Positions 55,872-55,874 of a stretch of DNA of 55,874 bases are shown piece by piece. This DNA is from Cylindrotheca closterium (taxonomy: Eukaryota; Bacillariophyta; Bacillariophyceae; Bacillariales; Bacillariaceae): contig CAKOGP040000391.1 in the NCBI GenBank assembly GCA_933822405.4, positions 13,791 to 69,664 of the forward strand. Reading direction: 5' to 3'. Positions within the stretch are counted from its first letter, which is position 1; every line of letters starts with the position of its first letter. Position numbers and translations under genes: made by a program. The notes beneath the pieces were generated by a model. It ran no database searches. It saw only the letters and a program-made list of their open reading frames with translations, and was not told where the DNA came from.

Positions 55872-55874
55872 TTG

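Overview
The window looks like nuclear DNA of a diatom, probably a pennate one. The genes are typical single-copy eukaryotic genes (SMC3, PRP19, cytosolic TrpRS, a Rav1/DmX-like protein, a myotubularin). They have few, short introns of about 56-129 nt with GTAAGT/GTATGT/GTACGT donors and spacing of about 100-400 bp. Two proteins carry secondary-plastid style N-termini, meaning a signal peptide followed by Phe and, for one, a second thylakoid-transfer segment. The transposon remnants (Copia with a TDxxxKG-type RNase H tail, Harbinger, piggyBac-like, tyrosine recombinase) also suit a stramenopile. The species assignment is inference. Exon joins were worked out by hand from splice signals and reading-frame phase.

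Region by region. 1-1926: the 3' end of a tyrosine-recombinase mobile element whose tail contains a perfect 180-bp direct repeat in the B1-A2-B2 layout of DIRS/Ngaro-type retroelements. 2605-5585: a membrane-anchored alpha/beta hydrolase, then a tiny two-exon mitochondrial protein on the opposite strand. 5671-6973: a complete but dead Harbinger-like element with matching ends and a TGA target duplication. 7553-17104: one uninterrupted 3183-residue Rav1/DmX-like gene that also carries PDZ, SH2-like and C2 domains and seven 25-residue repeats. 17467-18508: a FkbM methyltransferase. 18.5-24.6 kb: a gene-poor block with a foldback element and a fragment of it, a duplicated unknown ORF remnant, a Copia tail with a piggyBac-like element next to it, and a 20-unit heptanucleotide satellite.

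24.6-53.3 kb is a dense gene block. It holds a plastid aspartate-type aminotransferase divergent from a thylakoid-lumen protein, a DHRS1-like SDR, PRP19 divergent from SMC3, a myotubularin-like phosphatase with an altered CX5R motif, and an MPDU1-like PQ-loop protein divergent from a cyclic-nucleotide-binding-domain/EF-hand/aspartate-glutamate-carrier fusion. These are followed by a candidate UIM protein divergent from mitochondrial bL20, a coiled-coil protein divergent from TrpRS with an AlaX-like N-terminus, an RGG-rich protein, and a large disordered protein ending in an unnamed Cys-rich domain. 53.3-55.9 kb is again gene-poor and ends in a repetitive ORF broken by two stop codons and a 19-nt G run.

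The genes do not form one pathway. Shared features are head-to-head gene pairs with short shared promoters and a recurrent GTACCGGTAC-type palindrome just upstream of several start codons. The most unusual items are the CNB-EF-AGC carrier fusion, the SH2/PDZ/C2-bearing Rav1 homologue, the split-repeat recombinase element, the TrpRS with an editing-like domain, and the Cys-rich domain at the end of the 903-residue protein.
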